Counted from the stretch's first letter, positions 27,388-37,456 are shown. The stretch is 64,000 bases of DNA from an uncultured Cellvibrionales bacterium (GCA_913063225.1 CAJXYP010000020.1:1-64000); one strand, 5' to 3'. Notes: generated by a model not told the origin, from the letters alone. Made by a program: numbers and translations.

Positions 27388-27486
27388 AATTCTATGGAAT
27401 ATTTTCCAAAATACCCTCAGCACTAATGCAGGAAATCTCGAATTAACGGATAATCGCTGCCCTTATTTATTTTTAAGAAGTAATTC

Positions 27487-28311
27487 ATGAGCGACAACCA
27501 TTTGGCCATCCCCGGCGTAAAGAAGATTATTGCCGTAGCTTCGGGTAAAGGTGGCGTTGGCAAATCAACCACTGCCGTAAATTTGGCGCTGGCTCTATCC
27601 GCTGAAGGACAAAAAGTGGGCCTTCTGGACGCGGATATCTACGGACCTAGCGTCCCTACCATGCTGGGGGTTCCGGCCGACCACCGACCGGACGTTATTG
27701 ACGAAAAAAGATTGGCTCCCATTATGGCTCATGGTCTCCAGACCCTATCCATGGGGAATCTTACGACGGCTGATACGCCCATGGTATGGCGCGGCCCGAT
27801 GGCTTCGAGTGCGCTTCAGCAGATCATCGGACAAACCCTTTGGCATGATCTTGATTTACTTATAGTGGATATGCCACCAGGCACGGGAGATATTCAGCTT
27901 ACGCTTTCCCAGCGCGTACCCTTAGACGGAGCAGTAATAGTAACTACGCCTCAAGATATCGCCCTAATGGATGCGATTAAGGGTATAGAAATGTTCAATA
28001 AGGTGAATGTCCCGGTATTGGGGATAGTCGAAAATATGGCTATTCATATCTGTTCTAGCTGTGGTCACGAAGAGCATATTTTTGGTGCTGGCGGTGGGCA
28101 GAGCATGGCAGAAAAATACGATGTAGATGTATTGGGATCGTTGCCACTTGATATTCGAATTCGTGAAGATTTAGACGCTGGCATCCCTACAATGGTTAAA
28201 TCTCCAGACAGTAATGTCGCTAAGCAGTACCGAGAAATTGCTAGAAACGTATTGGCAAGCATGGCTAATCAGGGCAGTGCTCCGAAGATGCCAGAAATTA
28301 CTATTGAATAA
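27487..28311 (+). CDS. apbC: Fe-S cluster carrier ATPase ApbC/Mrp, short form
   Basis: A 274-residue P-loop ATPase. ASGKGGVGKSTTAVNLALAL (residues about 18-37) is the deviant Walker A of the MinD/Mrp class, followed by DADIYGPSVP and VDMPPGTGDIQLTL. CSSCGH gives the CxxC pair that holds a bridging [4Fe-4S] cluster in the dimer. It lacks the N-terminal MIP18/DUF59 domain present in E. coli Mrp, which is about 95 residues longer; the ATG at 27487 with an AAGAAG leader gives no room for it. It delivers Fe-S clusters to apoproteins in the cytoplasm. Confidence 0.9.
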   Translation: MSDNHLAIPGVKKIIAVASGKGGVGKSTTAVNLALALSAEGQKVGLLDADIYGPSVPTMLGVPADHRPDVIDEKRLAPIMAHGLQTLSMGNLTTADTPMVWRGPMASSALQQIIGQTLWHDLDLLIVDMPPGTGDIQLTLSQRVPLDGAVIVTTPQDIALMDAIKGIEMFNKVNVPVLGIVENMAIHICSSCGHEEHIFGAGGGQSMAEKYDVDVLGSLPLDIRIREDLDAGIPTMVKSPDSNVAKQYREIARNVLASMANQGSAPKMPEITIE

Positions 28312-28353
28312 CCATAAATCACTATTTCCAAATATTAAGGATAGAGCAAACTC

Positions 28354-28920
28354 GTGAGTATTAAATCGGACAATTGGATTCGTCGTATGGCGAAAAGCGA
28401 AGGCATGATCGAGCCATTTGAGGCTGGGCAAGTGCGGGAAAATGGGGGAGAAAGAATTATCTCCTACGGAACATCCAGTTACGGCTACGACGTGCGTTGT
28501 GCGGATGAGTTTAAAATATTTACCAATGTGCATTCCGCGACCGTTGATCCGAAGAATTTTGATACCAAAAGCTTTGTTGATATCAAAAGCGATTACTGCG
28601 TAATCCCACCCAATTCCTTTGCGCTCGCTCGTACCGTGGAATACTTTCGCATTCCTAGGTCCGTATTAACTATATGTCTTGGTAAATCTACCTATGCTCG
28701 ATGCGGCATTATCGTAAATGTGACGCCTCTGGAACCTGAGTGGGAAGGGCACGTTACGCTGGAATTTTCGAACACCACAAGCTTGCCAGCAAAGATCTAC
28801 GCAAATGAAGGCGTTGCTCAGATGCTTTTCTTTGAAGCAGATGAGGTTTGTGAAACAAGCTATAGAGATCGCGGTGGAAAATATCAGGGGCAAACTGGCG
28901 TAACTCTGCCAAAGACATAA
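28354..28920 (+). CDS. dcd: dCTP deaminase
   Basis: The 188-residue protein has the normal length and motifs of trimeric dCTP deaminase: [35 protein letters not shown] and [19 protein letters not shown], with the catalytic Glu in the last. It converts dCTP to dUTP for dTMP synthesis. The start is GTG at 28354 with AAGGA 11 bases upstream. It follows apbC, a gene order often seen in gammaproteobacteria. Confidence 0.95.
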   Translation: MSIKSDNWIRRMAKSEGMIEPFEAGQVRENGGERIISYGTSSYGYDVRCADEFKIFTNVHSATVDPKNFDTKSFVDIKSDYCVIPPNSFALARTVEYFRIPRSVLTICLGKSTYARCGIIVNVTPLEPEWEGHVTLEFSNTTSLPAKIYANEGVAQMLFFEADEVCETSYRDRGGKYQGQTGVTLPKT

Positions 28921-29099
28921 GGCTCTGGGTAACTGGTCTAGTTATTTGGCCTGATAAAGAAAACCGGGTATTTGTTTAGATAGCTGTAATTCTCGGCTGG
29001 GCTAGGAGTCTCAGTGCTATCCTCTGGGAGCCATTTTTTAAACCAAAGCACGTCTATTGCGCCAACATCCTGTTAATAAACCAAAGCTGACACCTAGAT

Positions 29100-31256
29100 A
29101 TGAAAAAGAAACTTCTTCTGATATTTATTGCATTGGCCGTTACGGCTTTTTTTGTGTTCGATATAAAGCAGTTTTTGAGTTTTGAGTACCTGCAAGGAAT
29201 ACAGGGCACCTTGGTAGACTGGAGAACGGATTATCCCCTAGCGATGTCAGGCGTTTTTTTTATAGTCTATCTACTCGTGGCGGGGCTATCCCTTCCCGGT
29301 GCAGCAATAATGACTTTAGCTGGTGGGGCTACATTTGGCACTTTGTGGGGCTTCACGCTTGTCTCATTTGCCTCGACTATCGGTGCGAGCTGTGCCTTTA
29401 TAGGCTCTAAATATTTATTTCGTGACGCAGTTCAAAGCCGCTTTGGCGACCGCTTAGCGGCCTTTAACTCGGGCGTTGAGAAGAACGGGGGAATCTACCT
29501 GGCTAGCTTGCGCTTGATGCCTGGAGTTCCTTTCTTTGTGATCAATCTGTTGATGGGTTTAACACCCATTAGGTTGGTTACCTTTTACTGGGTAAGTCAG
29601 CTTTGTATGATTCCAGGCACCTTGATCTATGTGAATGCGGGTAGTCAGCTTGCGACCCTGCAAGGCCCCGCAGATATTCTATCCCCGGCGCTCCTGTTTG
29701 CTTTTGTATTGCTTGCGCTATTTCCATTAATTGTGAAGAGAATTGCCACGATAATTCAGCGTGCAAAACAGTACTCCAAGTGGAAAAAGCCTAGGAAGTT
29801 TGATCGGAACTTAATTGTTATTGGTGGCGGAGCAGGTGGCCTTGTCAGTGCTTATATAGCCGCGGCGGTAAAGGCCAAAGTAAGCCTGATTGAAGCAAAC
29901 AAGATGGGCGGAGACTGTTTAAATACAGGCTGTGTGCCCAGCAAGGCACTTATTCGTAGCGGCAAACTGCGGCAGCAAATGATGCATGCCGATACCTATG
30001 GGTTACCCAGCCATACTCCTGAAGTGGACTTTCGGCAGGTTATGCAGAGAGTCACTAAAGTAATTGCCGAAATTGAGCCTCACGATAGTGTTGAGCGTTA
30101 TACGGGTTTGGGAGTCGATGTAATTCAAGGCTACGCAAAGATAAAGAATCCCTGGACCGTGGAAATTGCTCGCAATGATGGGCAGACACAAGAGCTCACT
30201 GCTCCTTCAATTGTTATCGCTGCAGGCGGCGAGCCCTTTGTCCCGCCACTTCCTGGTATAGAAGAAAGTGGCTATCTGACCAGCGATACGCTTTGGGACC
30301 ACCTTTCTACATTGGAAAAACCTCCAGAAAATCTAGTTATTTTGGGCGGTGGGCCAATAGGCTGTGAGCTTGCTCAGAGCCTATCTAGACTGGGTTCGAA
30401 GGTTACTCAAATCGAGATGCTGCCGCAGATTATGATTCGCGAAGATGCGGACGTAGCGGGTGTAGTTAAAAATCGACTAGAGAGCGAAGGTGTTCGAGTA
30501 CTTACCAATCACAAAGCATTACGCTGTGAAACCGTTGGATACAGTCAAACAAAACAGATTGTTGTTGAGCACGAAGGCCAAGAAATCCCCATAGCCTATG
30601 ACCTTCTAATAGCTGCTGTAGGCCGGAGATCTCGCCTGAAAGGCTACGGGTTAGAAGACCTCGGCATTGAGACTGATAAGCCGCTTGAAGTTAATGCCTT
30701 TCTACAAACCACATATCCAAACATATACGTGGCGGGGGATGTAGCTGGCTCCTACCAATTTACTCATACCGCGGCTCATCAGGCCTGGTACGCCGCAGTA
30801 AATGCCCTGTTTGGCAAATTCCGTAAGTTCAGCGTCGATTACTCAGTAATCCCTTGGACTACCTTTACCGACCCAGAAGTTGCACGCGTAGGTATAAGCG
30901 AGAATGAGGCTAAGGAGAAAGGCATAGCCTACGAGGTTACTAAATTTGATATCGGTGAGTTGGACAGAGCTATTGCCGATAGCAGCGCCCACGGCTTTGT
31001 CAAAGTGCTAACTGTACCCAACAAGGACAAAATCCTGGGAGTGGTCATTGTTGGCGAGCATGCTGGCGATTTGCTGGCGGAGTTCGTGCTGGCTATGAAG
31101 TACAAGCTGGGGCTGAACAAGATACTCGGCACTATTCACAGTTATCCGACTCTAGCGGAAGCAAACAAGTATGTTGCTGGTGAATGGAAACGTGGACATG
31201 CGCCTGAAGGCGTACTGAAATGGCTTGGCAAGTACCATGATTGGGTGCGTAAATAG
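29100..31256 (+). CDS. VTT (DedA/TVP38-like) membrane domain fused to a flavoprotein disulfide reductase
   Basis: A 718-residue fusion. Residues 1 to about 225 form a SNARE-associated/VTT membrane domain, with LAGGATFGTLWGF and ASLRLMPGVPFFVINLLMGLTPIRLVTFYWVSQLCMIPG split by helices. From about 238 a complete class I pyridine nucleotide-disulfide oxidoreductase begins: the FAD motif VIGGGAGGLVSAYIAA, the redox disulfide GGDCLNTGCVPSKAL, the NAD(P)H motif ILGGGPIGCELAQ, and the second FAD motif YVAGDVAG. The dimerisation domain has HSYPTLAEANKYVAG, as in MerA-like members with HxxxxE. Such fusions exist in marine gammaproteobacteria, but their substrate is not known to me. It implies membrane-linked thiol or metal redox chemistry. 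Confidence 0.88.
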   Translation: MKKKLLLIFIALAVTAFFVFDIKQFLSFEYLQGIQGTLVDWRTDYPLAMSGVFFIVYLLVAGLSLPGAAIMTLAGGATFGTLWGFTLVSFASTIGASCAFIGSKYLFRDAVQSRFGDRLAAFNSGVEKNGGIYLASLRLMPGVPFFVINLLMGLTPIRLVTFYWVSQLCMIPGTLIYVNAGSQLATLQGPADILSPALLFAFVLLALFPLIVKRIATIIQRAKQYSKWKKPRKFDRNLIVIGGGAGGLVSAYIAAAVKAKVSLIEANKMGGDCLNTGCVPSKALIRSGKLRQQMMHADTYGLPSHTPEVDFRQVMQRVTKVIAEIEPHDSVERYTGLGVDVIQGYAKIKNPWTVEIARNDGQTQELTAPSIVIAAGGEPFVPPLPGIEESGYLTSDTLWDHLSTLEKPPENLVILGGGPIGCELAQSLSRLGSKVTQIEMLPQIMIREDADVAGVVKNRLESEGVRVLTNHKALRCETVGYSQTKQIVVEHEGQEIPIAYDLLIAAVGRRSRLKGYGLEDLGIETDKPLEVNAFLQTTYPNIYVAGDVAGSYQFTHTAAHQAWYAAVNALFGKFRKFSVDYSVIPWTTFTDPEVARVGISENEAKEKGIAYEVTKFDIGELDRAIADSSAHGFVKVLTVPNKDKILGVVIVGEHAGDLLAEFVLAMKYKLGLNKILGTIHSYPTLAEANKYVAGEWKRGHAPEGVLKWLGKYHDWVRK

Positions 31257-31420
31257 GGCAGCAAGAATAAATCTGGCCAGCAGGTACTTATATAAGAGCA
31301 AGGGTACTGTCTAGGAAAGCTGCAATTTAGAAAAGGAGCGTCAAATTAAGCGCTGGGAATCAAAATGGGGGGCAATTATTTCTGTGGAAGAAAAGTAAAT
31401 GCGCCCCTTTAATTTCGAAT

Positions 31421-31942
31421 CTAATTAACGTTACCTAGAACGACTTCTCCATTCGAGTAATAGCCAAGTTCGATAACTTCTGTCACAAGAATCTCGTTAC
31501 TAATTCCACCAGGATTCATTACACCTGAAATACCCAAGTCCCAAAAGTGATGATCTTTCCACGTTGGATTGTAATTAACCGCAGTTGTACCAGTAAGGTA
31601 CACCTTGTAAACGATCTGTATTTTCATCGTGCCTCGGCTGGCGTTCAGCTCTGCAACCACGCTCTGGCCCGGGTTAAGAGTGACAGAAACACCTTGCTCG
31701 GAACCGACATCTATAGATTGGCTTTCTGACCCGCCTTGGCCCCAAGTATGAGTGTAATCAAAACTGGTTTCTCCACCACCACCAGAACCAAGGAAACTCA
31801 CATCATAAGAAAATGATTGGCTGACAGAAACACTGTCTTCTTCACTCCAGTCACTCTCAGTAGTATTGCTTACAGTTTCAGAGATAGACGCATCAAAAGT
31901 TGCTGATACGTTGCTATTATTTGCGAGCGTCTTAGTAGACAA
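31421..31942 (-). CDS. Aerolysin/ETX-like beta-pore fragment
   Basis: The 173-residue product is Ser/Thr/Gly-rich with long alternating strands (SVSQSFSYDVSFLG, GETSFDYTHTWG, SESQSIDVGSEQGVSVTLNPGQSV, GTMKIQIVYKVYLTG). This resembles the insertion loop and stem of aerolysin/ETX-MTX2-type pore-forming proteins. There is no signal peptide and no receptor-binding domain. The only start is TTG 31942, with a stop (TAA) eight codons further upstream, so the N-terminus appears cut. It is head-to-head with a lipoprotein gene whose start is only five bases away. It may be a fragment of a larger toxin gene. Family assignment is by pattern only. Confidence 0.45.
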   Translation of the reverse strand: MSTKTLANNSNVSATFDASISETVSNTTESDWSEEDSVSVSQSFSYDVSFLGSGGGGETSFDYTHTWGQGGSESQSIDVGSEQGVSVTLNPGQSVVAELNASRGTMKIQIVYKVYLTGTTAVNYNPTWKDHHFWDLGISGVMNPGGISNEILVTEVIELGYYSNGEVVLGNVN

Positions 31943-31947
31943 GATGC

Positions 31948-32496
31948 TTGGCTTTGGCCGTCGTTACGATGTCTGCATCCTGCGGTATGACTCCGGCGCA
32001 ACCACGTGTAGATGATGTAGGCGCTATCAGCTCAATTTCCAGCACCTCTGATCTTCAGACAACGCTTGTTAAGCGTCATGGTGACCCAGAACGCTATTGT
32101 GCAGCTCGTCAGAGTGATGTCGCAGACACCAGGAGCGATGGAGGAAGTCTAAGTGTAGGCTCAGAAAACATTGGTGAGGGAGGCTCACAGGGCGACCTAT
32201 CGCTTGGCGGCCGCAGCCTCGCTGTCCTCATAGTTAGAGAAATGATGTATCGAGCTTGTGAATTGTCGCTGAATTTAAACTCTGATGCCGACCAAACCAT
32301 AGCAATTTACACAATGTTTATAGAAAAAAAGAAAGAGATCACTGCGATTCAAACAGAATCTGGAACATCAGCCTTGGGTCAAGGGGCGAATTCTATGAAT
32401 CCACCGGCCTCCGCTCAGACATCTTCTTCTAATGGGACTAGCAGCATTACTACCACTGTATCCTCTGACGATAACATCGAGCAGGGTGCCGATTAA
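31948..32496 (+). CDS. Putative lipoprotein of unknown function
   Basis: The frame gives a hydrophobic start (ALAVVTMSASCGM) with a lipobox-like MSASC, then a Ser/Asp-rich stretch and a conserved-looking core. The core is CAARQSDVA near residue 50, and LAVLIVREMMYRACELSLN near 90. The core recalls a widespread unnamed lipoprotein family with CAEPSPD and LRD.MYR.CE motifs. The C-terminus is low-complexity Ser/Thr/Gly. The first usable codon is TTG 31948; an in-frame TAG at 31936 blocks any longer form, and the usual positively charged signal-peptide start is lacking. The 5' end looks truncated at the same point as the opposite gene. Confidence 0.5.
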   Translation: MALAVVTMSASCGMTPAQPRVDDVGAISSISSTSDLQTTLVKRHGDPERYCAARQSDVADTRSDGGSLSVGSENIGEGGSQGDLSLGGRSLAVLIVREMMYRACELSLNLNSDADQTIAIYTMFIEKKKEITAIQTESGTSALGQGANSMNPPASAQTSSSNGTSSITTTVSSDDNIEQGAD

Positions 32497-32611
32497 CCTA
32501 GAATGGGGGTTTCAGAGGGGTGACCTGGTTTAGGATGATTTTTGCTTTACCCTTAACTCTCAAGTATATTCAATTAGAACCTTAAGATTATTCTTTAAAA
32601 TATTGAAATAA

Positions 32612-33304
32612 CTAGAATTTTCTAGTCATTGTGTATTCTTCATCCTCATCTTCACGATGATATATTTTTACGATTTGATAATCCAAGCCTGCGGCCATCC
32701 AAACTAGGGTTTCACGCTCGTCATCCTCCGTAATCCTGCGTAATTTAAAGGCCGATAGGTCTTGATCGTCTATTTCGATGTCTTCTACACCCAGGTTTTC
32801 AAAGGTGAAGTTACGTATTCGCCCTTTATCAACTACGTCATAACTCAACTGTGGACGACCAGCGCGCATATCTATCTCCATCAGGTACTGATAGAGCGTA
32901 CGGTCGAGCATACCGGGCTCAATAACCGTTTCAGTGGTATTTCCATCCCGCTTAAAAGTAGCGATCATTTGGTCCCAATCGAATAGGGTCGAGTTTTTGT
33001 TGGATATTCCTAAGATTTTGCGCTCAGAGATATTGGATAAGGAACGAAAACTGCCGTCTTCAAGTTCTTCAAATATGCTGGTTTCTTCAAATTTAACCAA
33101 AAAGTTAGACGATCTGATGCGAAAACGGAGAAGGCCATCATCTCGCTTTGCCAGCGAGCGGGTTGTAGTAATAGATATGCCTTGAATACGTGTTTTGTAC
33201 TCTTGAGAAAATATAGTTTCGTTCGCAAAGCTAGGCGCCGCCAGAATTAGGGCGAAAACTATTAATGACCTTGGAATCAACAATCTAAGAATCAATCGTT
33301 TCAT
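32612..33304 (-). CDS. DUF3108 exported protein
   Basis: A 230-residue protein with a signal peptide (MKRLILRLLIPRSLIVFALILAAPSFA) and a DUF3108 domain: FEETSIFEELEDGSFRS, EPGMLDRTLYQYLMEIDMRAG and the late LVWMAAGLDYQIVKIYH. It is periplasmic and of unknown function. Its ATG overlaps the purN stop by four bases. The purM-purN-DUF3108 order is standard in many gammaproteobacteria, which supports the call. Confidence 0.88.
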   Translation of the reverse strand: MKRLILRLLIPRSLIVFALILAAPSFANETIFSQEYKTRIQGISITTTRSLAKRDDGLLRFRIRSSNFLVKFEETSIFEELEDGSFRSLSNISERKILGISNKNSTLFDWDQMIATFKRDGNTTETVIEPGMLDRTLYQYLMEIDMRAGRPQLSYDVVDKGRIRNFTFENLGVEDIEIDDQDLSAFKLRRITEDDERETLVWMAAGLDYQIVKIYHREDEDEEYTMTRKF

Positions 33305-33969
33305 TTATTTGTTTCCGTTTCTATGTATTGGAAACCAGTACCTGACAAGAGTTCCCCATCCATCCAAGCACCGTCATCGCGCATCTCCACCCGTTTTTGC
33401 ACTAACCACTGCACCGCTAAAGGGTAAATCTTGTGCTCGACCTCGGTCAATATGCGCGAGGCAAGGCTGTCAGCAGTATCTGTATCAGCAATTTTAATAC
33501 GTCCCTGAAGGATTGGCGGACCACCGTCTAGCTCGTGGGTCACAAAATGAACGGTAGCACCTTGGTAGCTGTCGCCAGCCTCCAGAGCACGCTTGTGCGT
33601 ATGTAGGCCTGGATACTTCGGCAATAGTGAGGGGTGGATATTTATTAGCTTGCCGGCAAAAGCATCGGTGAATATGGGCGTCAAAATTCTCATAAAACCA
33701 GCTAATACGACAAGGTCCGGCTGATATTCAGACAGTGCAGCTATCAGGGCAGAATCGTATTCTTCGCGGCTTTCGTAAAGGGAATAGTCCAATACCAGGG
33801 TAGGCACTGAAGCCTTTTTAGCGCGTTCTAGGCCAAATGCATCTTGCCGGTTACTCATCACCACGCAAAGGTCAGCATCTATCGATTTACACGTGCATGC
33901 GTCAAGAATGGCCTGCAGGTTTGATCCGCTTCCAGATATCAGTACCGCTATCTGAGCGCGATCAGCCAA
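33301..33969 (-). CDS. purN: Phosphoribosylglycinamide formyltransferase
   Basis: A 222-residue GAR transformylase. VLISGSGSNLQAILDA is the N-terminal phosphate-binding motif. LVVLAGFMRIL and NIHPSLLPKYPGLHTHKRALEAG include the catalytic Asn-His pair. HFVTHELDGGPPI includes the catalytic Asp. It transfers a formyl group from 10-formyl-THF to GAR in purine synthesis. It follows purM by two bases and overlaps the DUF3108 gene. Confidence 0.96.
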   Translation of the reverse strand: MADRAQIAVLISGSGSNLQAILDACTCKSIDADLCVVMSNRQDAFGLERAKKASVPTLVLDYSLYESREEYDSALIAALSEYQPDLVVLAGFMRILTPIFTDAFAGKLINIHPSLLPKYPGLHTHKRALEAGDSYQGATVHFVTHELDGGPPILQGRIKIADTDTADSLASRILTEVEHKIYPLAVQWLVQKRVEMRDDGAWMDGELLSGTGFQYIETETNK

Positions 33970-33971
33970 AG

Positions 33972-35012
33972 CTAGCTCTCGTAAGTTACGGGTTGCCCGG
34001 AATCAGAGGTAATTTCACCAAGTATCCAAGCGTCTTCGCCCATCGAATTTAGGAAATCCACAGCATTTTGGGCCTGCTCGTCCGGCATTACCACAATCAT
34101 GCCAACGCCACAGTTGAACGTCTTTAACATCTCATCAAGATCAATGTTGGCTTGTTCTTGTAACCATTGAAAAATCGGAGGAAAACTCCAGCTTGTCATA
34201 TCGATATTGGCGCTCATACCTTCTGGAAATACGCGAGGTAGGTTTTCTGTGAGTCCACCGCCGGTAATATGGGCGATAGCATTGACCGGTAGCGCTTCGA
34301 TAAGCTTTAACAGAGTTTTTACATAGATCCGCGTGGGCTCGAGAAGTACTTCAGGTAGCGCACGGCCACCGACTTGAGTGTTGCCAACGTCAATATTTCG
34401 CTCACTGATAACACGGCGTACTAAAGAATACCCATTGGAATGAATACCGCTAGAGGGTAGGGCAACCAGTTTGTCGCCTACCGCTACTTTTGTGCCATCA
34501 ATAATCTCTGCTTTTTCAACTACGCCTACGCAAAAACCTGCCAAATCGTAGTCGCTGCCTTCATACATGCCAGGCATTTCAGCGGTTTCTCCGCCGATAA
34601 GTGCACATCCAGACATTTCACAGCCTGTGCCAATCCCGGAAATAACCTCTGCAGCGGCATTTATGTCCAGCTTTCCAGTGGCGTAGTAGTCGAGAAAGAA
34701 CAACGGCTCAGCCCCGGTGACAATAAGATCATTGACACACATTGCTACTAAATCTATGCCAATGCTGTCATGTATGCCATATTCGACCGCTAGTTTTAGT
34801 TTGGTACCAACACCATCTGTGCCGGATACCAAAACTGGTGTCTCATATTTGGTTGGAAGCTCGCACAAGGCGCCAAAGCCACCAAGGCTGCCCATAACTT
34901 CAGGGCGCCGTGTGCGCTTAGCAACCGACTTAATACGTTGTACAAGTGCATTGCCGGCGTCAATATCAACACCAGCATCTCGATAGGTAAGAGAAGATTT
35001 TTCGGAGTTCAT
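33972..35012 (-). CDS. purM: Phosphoribosylformylglycinamidine cyclo-ligase
   Basis: A 346-residue AIR synthetase of standard length. [14 protein letters not shown] is the N-terminal ATP-binding block. [14 protein letters not shown] and [16 protein letters not shown] are diagnostic of the PurM superfamily. [15 protein letters not shown] and the C-terminal [11 protein letters not shown] complete the match. It closes the imidazole ring in purine synthesis. It is the first gene of purM-purN-DUF3108 and is divergent from the DUF2066 gene across 132 bases. Confidence 0.96.
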   Translation of the reverse strand: MNSEKSSLTYRDAGVDIDAGNALVQRIKSVAKRTRRPEVMGSLGGFGALCELPTKYETPVLVSGTDGVGTKLKLAVEYGIHDSIGIDLVAMCVNDLIVTGAEPLFFLDYYATGKLDINAAAEVISGIGTGCEMSGCALIGGETAEMPGMYEGSDYDLAGFCVGVVEKAEIIDGTKVAVGDKLVALPSSGIHSNGYSLVRRVISERNIDVGNTQVGGRALPEVLLEPTRIYVKTLLKLIEALPVNAIAHITGGGLTENLPRVFPEGMSANIDMTSWSFPPIFQWLQEQANIDLDEMLKTFNCGVGMIVVMPDEQAQNAVDFLNSMGEDAWILGEITSDSGQPVTYES

Positions 35013-35144
35013 GGCTAATCTTTTTTGATCGGACGCGCATTCTACCTTAAGAATACGAGGCCACTCTAGGTAAATTGTTGCGACCGCTGACTAATGCTTT
35101 AGTTCGAAAGAGTCCGATAACGCTAGCTACATTGGTGTAAAATT

Positions 35145-36338
35145 TTGCCGCATAAGAAAACTTGGATTGTGAGTTCCCACTTGAGACGAATACGCCCTAG
35201 ATTGTTAGCTGTATTGTTTTGCCTTAGCACTTGGGCCTGCTATGCAGAGCAGCGCGTTGATCATCTCTACGAAGCTAGAATACCCATTCAAAGCCGAACC
35301 ACGGCTGATCAGGATGCCGCCATAGAACTGGGCCTAGCGAGTGTTCTGAATAAGATTTCTGGCTACTCCAACACTTCGGGGTTTCCTGAACTAAAATCAG
35401 GCCTACTTGATGCCAGCCTTCTGGTGTCAGAATTTGCTATCCAGACTATGCTGATTCCCGCAGCAGATAATTTAACGGTACGAACCACCGACGCTCTATA
35501 CATGCGGTTCCTCAATAGCGGTGTCGATGAGCTAATTCGTGAATATGAAATTCCTGTCTGGCCAGCAACCCGTCCGCAAATTCTTATTTTGTTTGCTGTC
35601 GAATTGGGTGGAAAACCTCAATTATTAACCGAAGTAACGCATCCAGCTGCTTTTGCGGTTATAAGGCAGGCTGCATTTGATCGAGGCCTAGACTTAACTT
35701 TATTGGAGGAAACGGAATTGCAAAGCCTTTCGGTATCTAGCGATACCGTTTGGAACCTGGATCAAGTTGCTTTGGAATCGACCTTCGCCTTATTACCCCT
35801 AGATAGTATTGCCGTATTGCGTATACAGGCGAAAACCGAATTGGCTGGAGATACACAGCATTATGGTGATTTAAACCTAGTAGGTGCTACAGATGCCTAT
35901 AGCGATCGACTAGAGGGGCTGCAGTTCACAGCGGCTCTCAGGGCAGGCCTGGACCGATATATCGATGAGCTAAGCCTAAGCACAGCTTTTGTCGCAAGCT
36001 CAGTTGCTGATACCAGAGTGCTGCTCGAAGTAACCGATACGCCGAGTTTTGCGGCCTATAACGAAATTCGTGAGTATTTACGATCCTTAGAACAAGTTGA
36101 GAATGTAAGCCTACTTAGGCTTAGTACCGAGAGTTTTGCATTTCAGATTGAGTTCCAATCTGGATTGGAACTGCTTCGCTCTAGCCTCAATAGCAGTGGG
36201 CTCTTAGTTGAAACGAAGGTCGAAATGAGGGCTGAAATGACGGGTGAAACAAGGTCTGATTTTTCTGGCACTGCCAGAATTCAATACCGGTACCGAAATC
36301 GACAGCCACTTAATTTCCCCATACAAGAAGCTGAGTAG
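35145..36338 (+). CDS. DUF2066 exported protein
   Basis: A protein of up to 397 residues with a signal peptide (RPRLLAVLFCLSTWACYA) and a DUF2066 domain: AAIELGLASVLNKISGYSN, YMRFLNSGVDELIREYEIPVWPATRPQILILF in two blocks, and a C-terminal repeat-like beta region. Starts are TTG 35145 or GTG 35169; the latter gives a more typical signal peptide. Function is unknown. Its place between purM and hda, with hda six bases downstream, is the usual gammaproteobacterial neighbourhood, although the permease often found between them is absent. Confidence 0.82.
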   Translation: MPHKKTWIVSSHLRRIRPRLLAVLFCLSTWACYAEQRVDHLYEARIPIQSRTTADQDAAIELGLASVLNKISGYSNTSGFPELKSGLLDASLLVSEFAIQTMLIPAADNLTVRTTDALYMRFLNSGVDELIREYEIPVWPATRPQILILFAVELGGKPQLLTEVTHPAAFAVIRQAAFDRGLDLTLLEETELQSLSVSSDTVWNLDQVALESTFALLPLDSIAVLRIQAKTELAGDTQHYGDLNLVGATDAYSDRLEGLQFTAALRAGLDRYIDELSLSTAFVASSVADTRVLLEVTDTPSFAAYNEIREYLRSLEQVENVSLLRLSTESFAFQIEFQSGLELLRSSLNSSGLLVETKVEMRAEMTGETRSDFSGTARIQYRYRNRQPLNFPIQEAE

Positions 36339-36343
36339 ATTAA

Positions 36344-37051
36344 GTGTCTGGAGTGAGTGAGCAAATTCCATTACGCGTCTGGCTGACAGACGAAGCTCAG
36401 TTGGATAATTATTACGCCGGATCAGCTGCCAACGGGCTGGTCCTAGACTATTTAAAATCTAACCAACCAAATATCCTGTATCTCTACGGACCGTCCCATT
36501 CAGGGGTTTCGCACCTTCTAATTGCCTTAACCAAACGCGCCGAAAACGCGGGAAGGAAAGCACAATATATCCCTCTTAAAGAGATGATAGAAGCTCCAGC
36601 GGAAATGTTAAAACACTTGGGACAACTAGATTTCTTATGTTTGGATGATATTGAATCTGTGACCAGTTCAGAGCTCTGGCAAAACGAGATATTTCATCTC
36701 TACAATGAACTAATCGGGCAAGGTTGCCAGATAGTCTTTGGTAGTCACAGTACCCCCGCTGACCTGCCAATACCCTTGGCAGATTTACGCTCACGCATCC
36801 TGGCTGGTGAGACCTGGGCAGTTGAAGAGCTTACTGACCAGGAAAAGCTGACCGCACTTCAGGAGCGTGCCAGTGGGCGCGGATTCAAACTGTCTGATAG
36901 CGTTGCTACTTACCTGATAGGTCGACAAAGACGAGACATGACTAGTCTTATCGGAATTTTGGACAAACTAGATAGATTATCTCTAGAGCAAAAGAAATTA
37001 ATTACGCTTCCCTTTGTCAAAAAACTGATTGATAACGGTCATCGGAACTAG
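36344..37051 (+). CDS. hda: DnaA regulatory inactivator Hda
   Basis: A 235-residue DnaA-paralogue AAA+ protein. [19 protein letters not shown] is the Hda N-terminus that contacts the beta clamp (QIPLRV). [16 protein letters not shown] is a divergent P-loop in which the usual Lys is Val; E. coli Hda also departs from consensus here. [12 protein letters not shown] is Walker [26 protein letters not shown] is the sensor/arginine-finger region. With DNA-loaded sliding clamp it triggers ATP hydrolysis by DnaA and so limits re-initiation. The start is GTG 36344, with another GTG at 36353. Confidence 0.9.
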   Translation: MSGVSEQIPLRVWLTDEAQLDNYYAGSAANGLVLDYLKSNQPNILYLYGPSHSGVSHLLIALTKRAENAGRKAQYIPLKEMIEAPAEMLKHLGQLDFLCLDDIESVTSSELWQNEIFHLYNELIGQGCQIVFGSHSTPADLPIPLADLRSRILAGETWAVEELTDQEKLTALQERASGRGFKLSDSVATYLIGRQRRDMTSLIGILDKLDRLSLEQKKLITLPFVKKLIDNGHRN

Positions 37052-37055
37052 CAAT

Positions 37056-37442
37056 ATGAAAACTGAACAAGAATGGAAAGAACAATTAAGCGACGAAGAA
37101 TTTCGTATTTGCCGAGAGAAGGGCACCGAGCGCGCCTTCACTGGAGAATACTGGGATCATTGGGAATCAGGGAAATACCTGTGCAAAGGTTGCGGCGAAA
37201 CGCTCTTTGCAAACGATACGAAATTTGATGCAGGCTGCGGCTGGCCTAGCTTTTACGCGGCGGACGAAGAAGGTAAGGTCAGGGAAAATAAGGACTCAAC
37301 TCACGGCATGGTTCGCACTGAAGTAGTCTGTTCAAACTGCGAATCTCACCTCGGACATGTGTTCCCGGATGGGCCCGAACCGACCGGACAACGGTACTGT
37401 ATTAACTCCGCATCTATCAGTCATAAAAAAGACTCAGAATAA
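37056..37442 (+). CDS. msrB: Peptide methionine-(R)-S-oxide reductase
   Basis: From ATG 37056 it is a 128-residue MsrB. Zinc Cys pairs are at 43/46 and 92/95 (CKGC, CSNC). GCGWPSF is at 60-66, HLGHVF near 98, and RYCINSAS has the catalytic Cys at 115. It reduces the R-epimer of methionine sulfoxide. It starts five bases after the hda stop and may share its transcript. Confidence 0.95.
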   Translation: MKTEQEWKEQLSDEEFRICREKGTERAFTGEYWDHWESGKYLCKGCGETLFANDTKFDAGCGWPSFYAADEEGKVRENKDSTHGMVRTEVVCSNCESHLGHVFPDGPEPTGQRYCINSASISHKKDSE

Positions 37443-37456
37443 GGCACTAAACCGTC

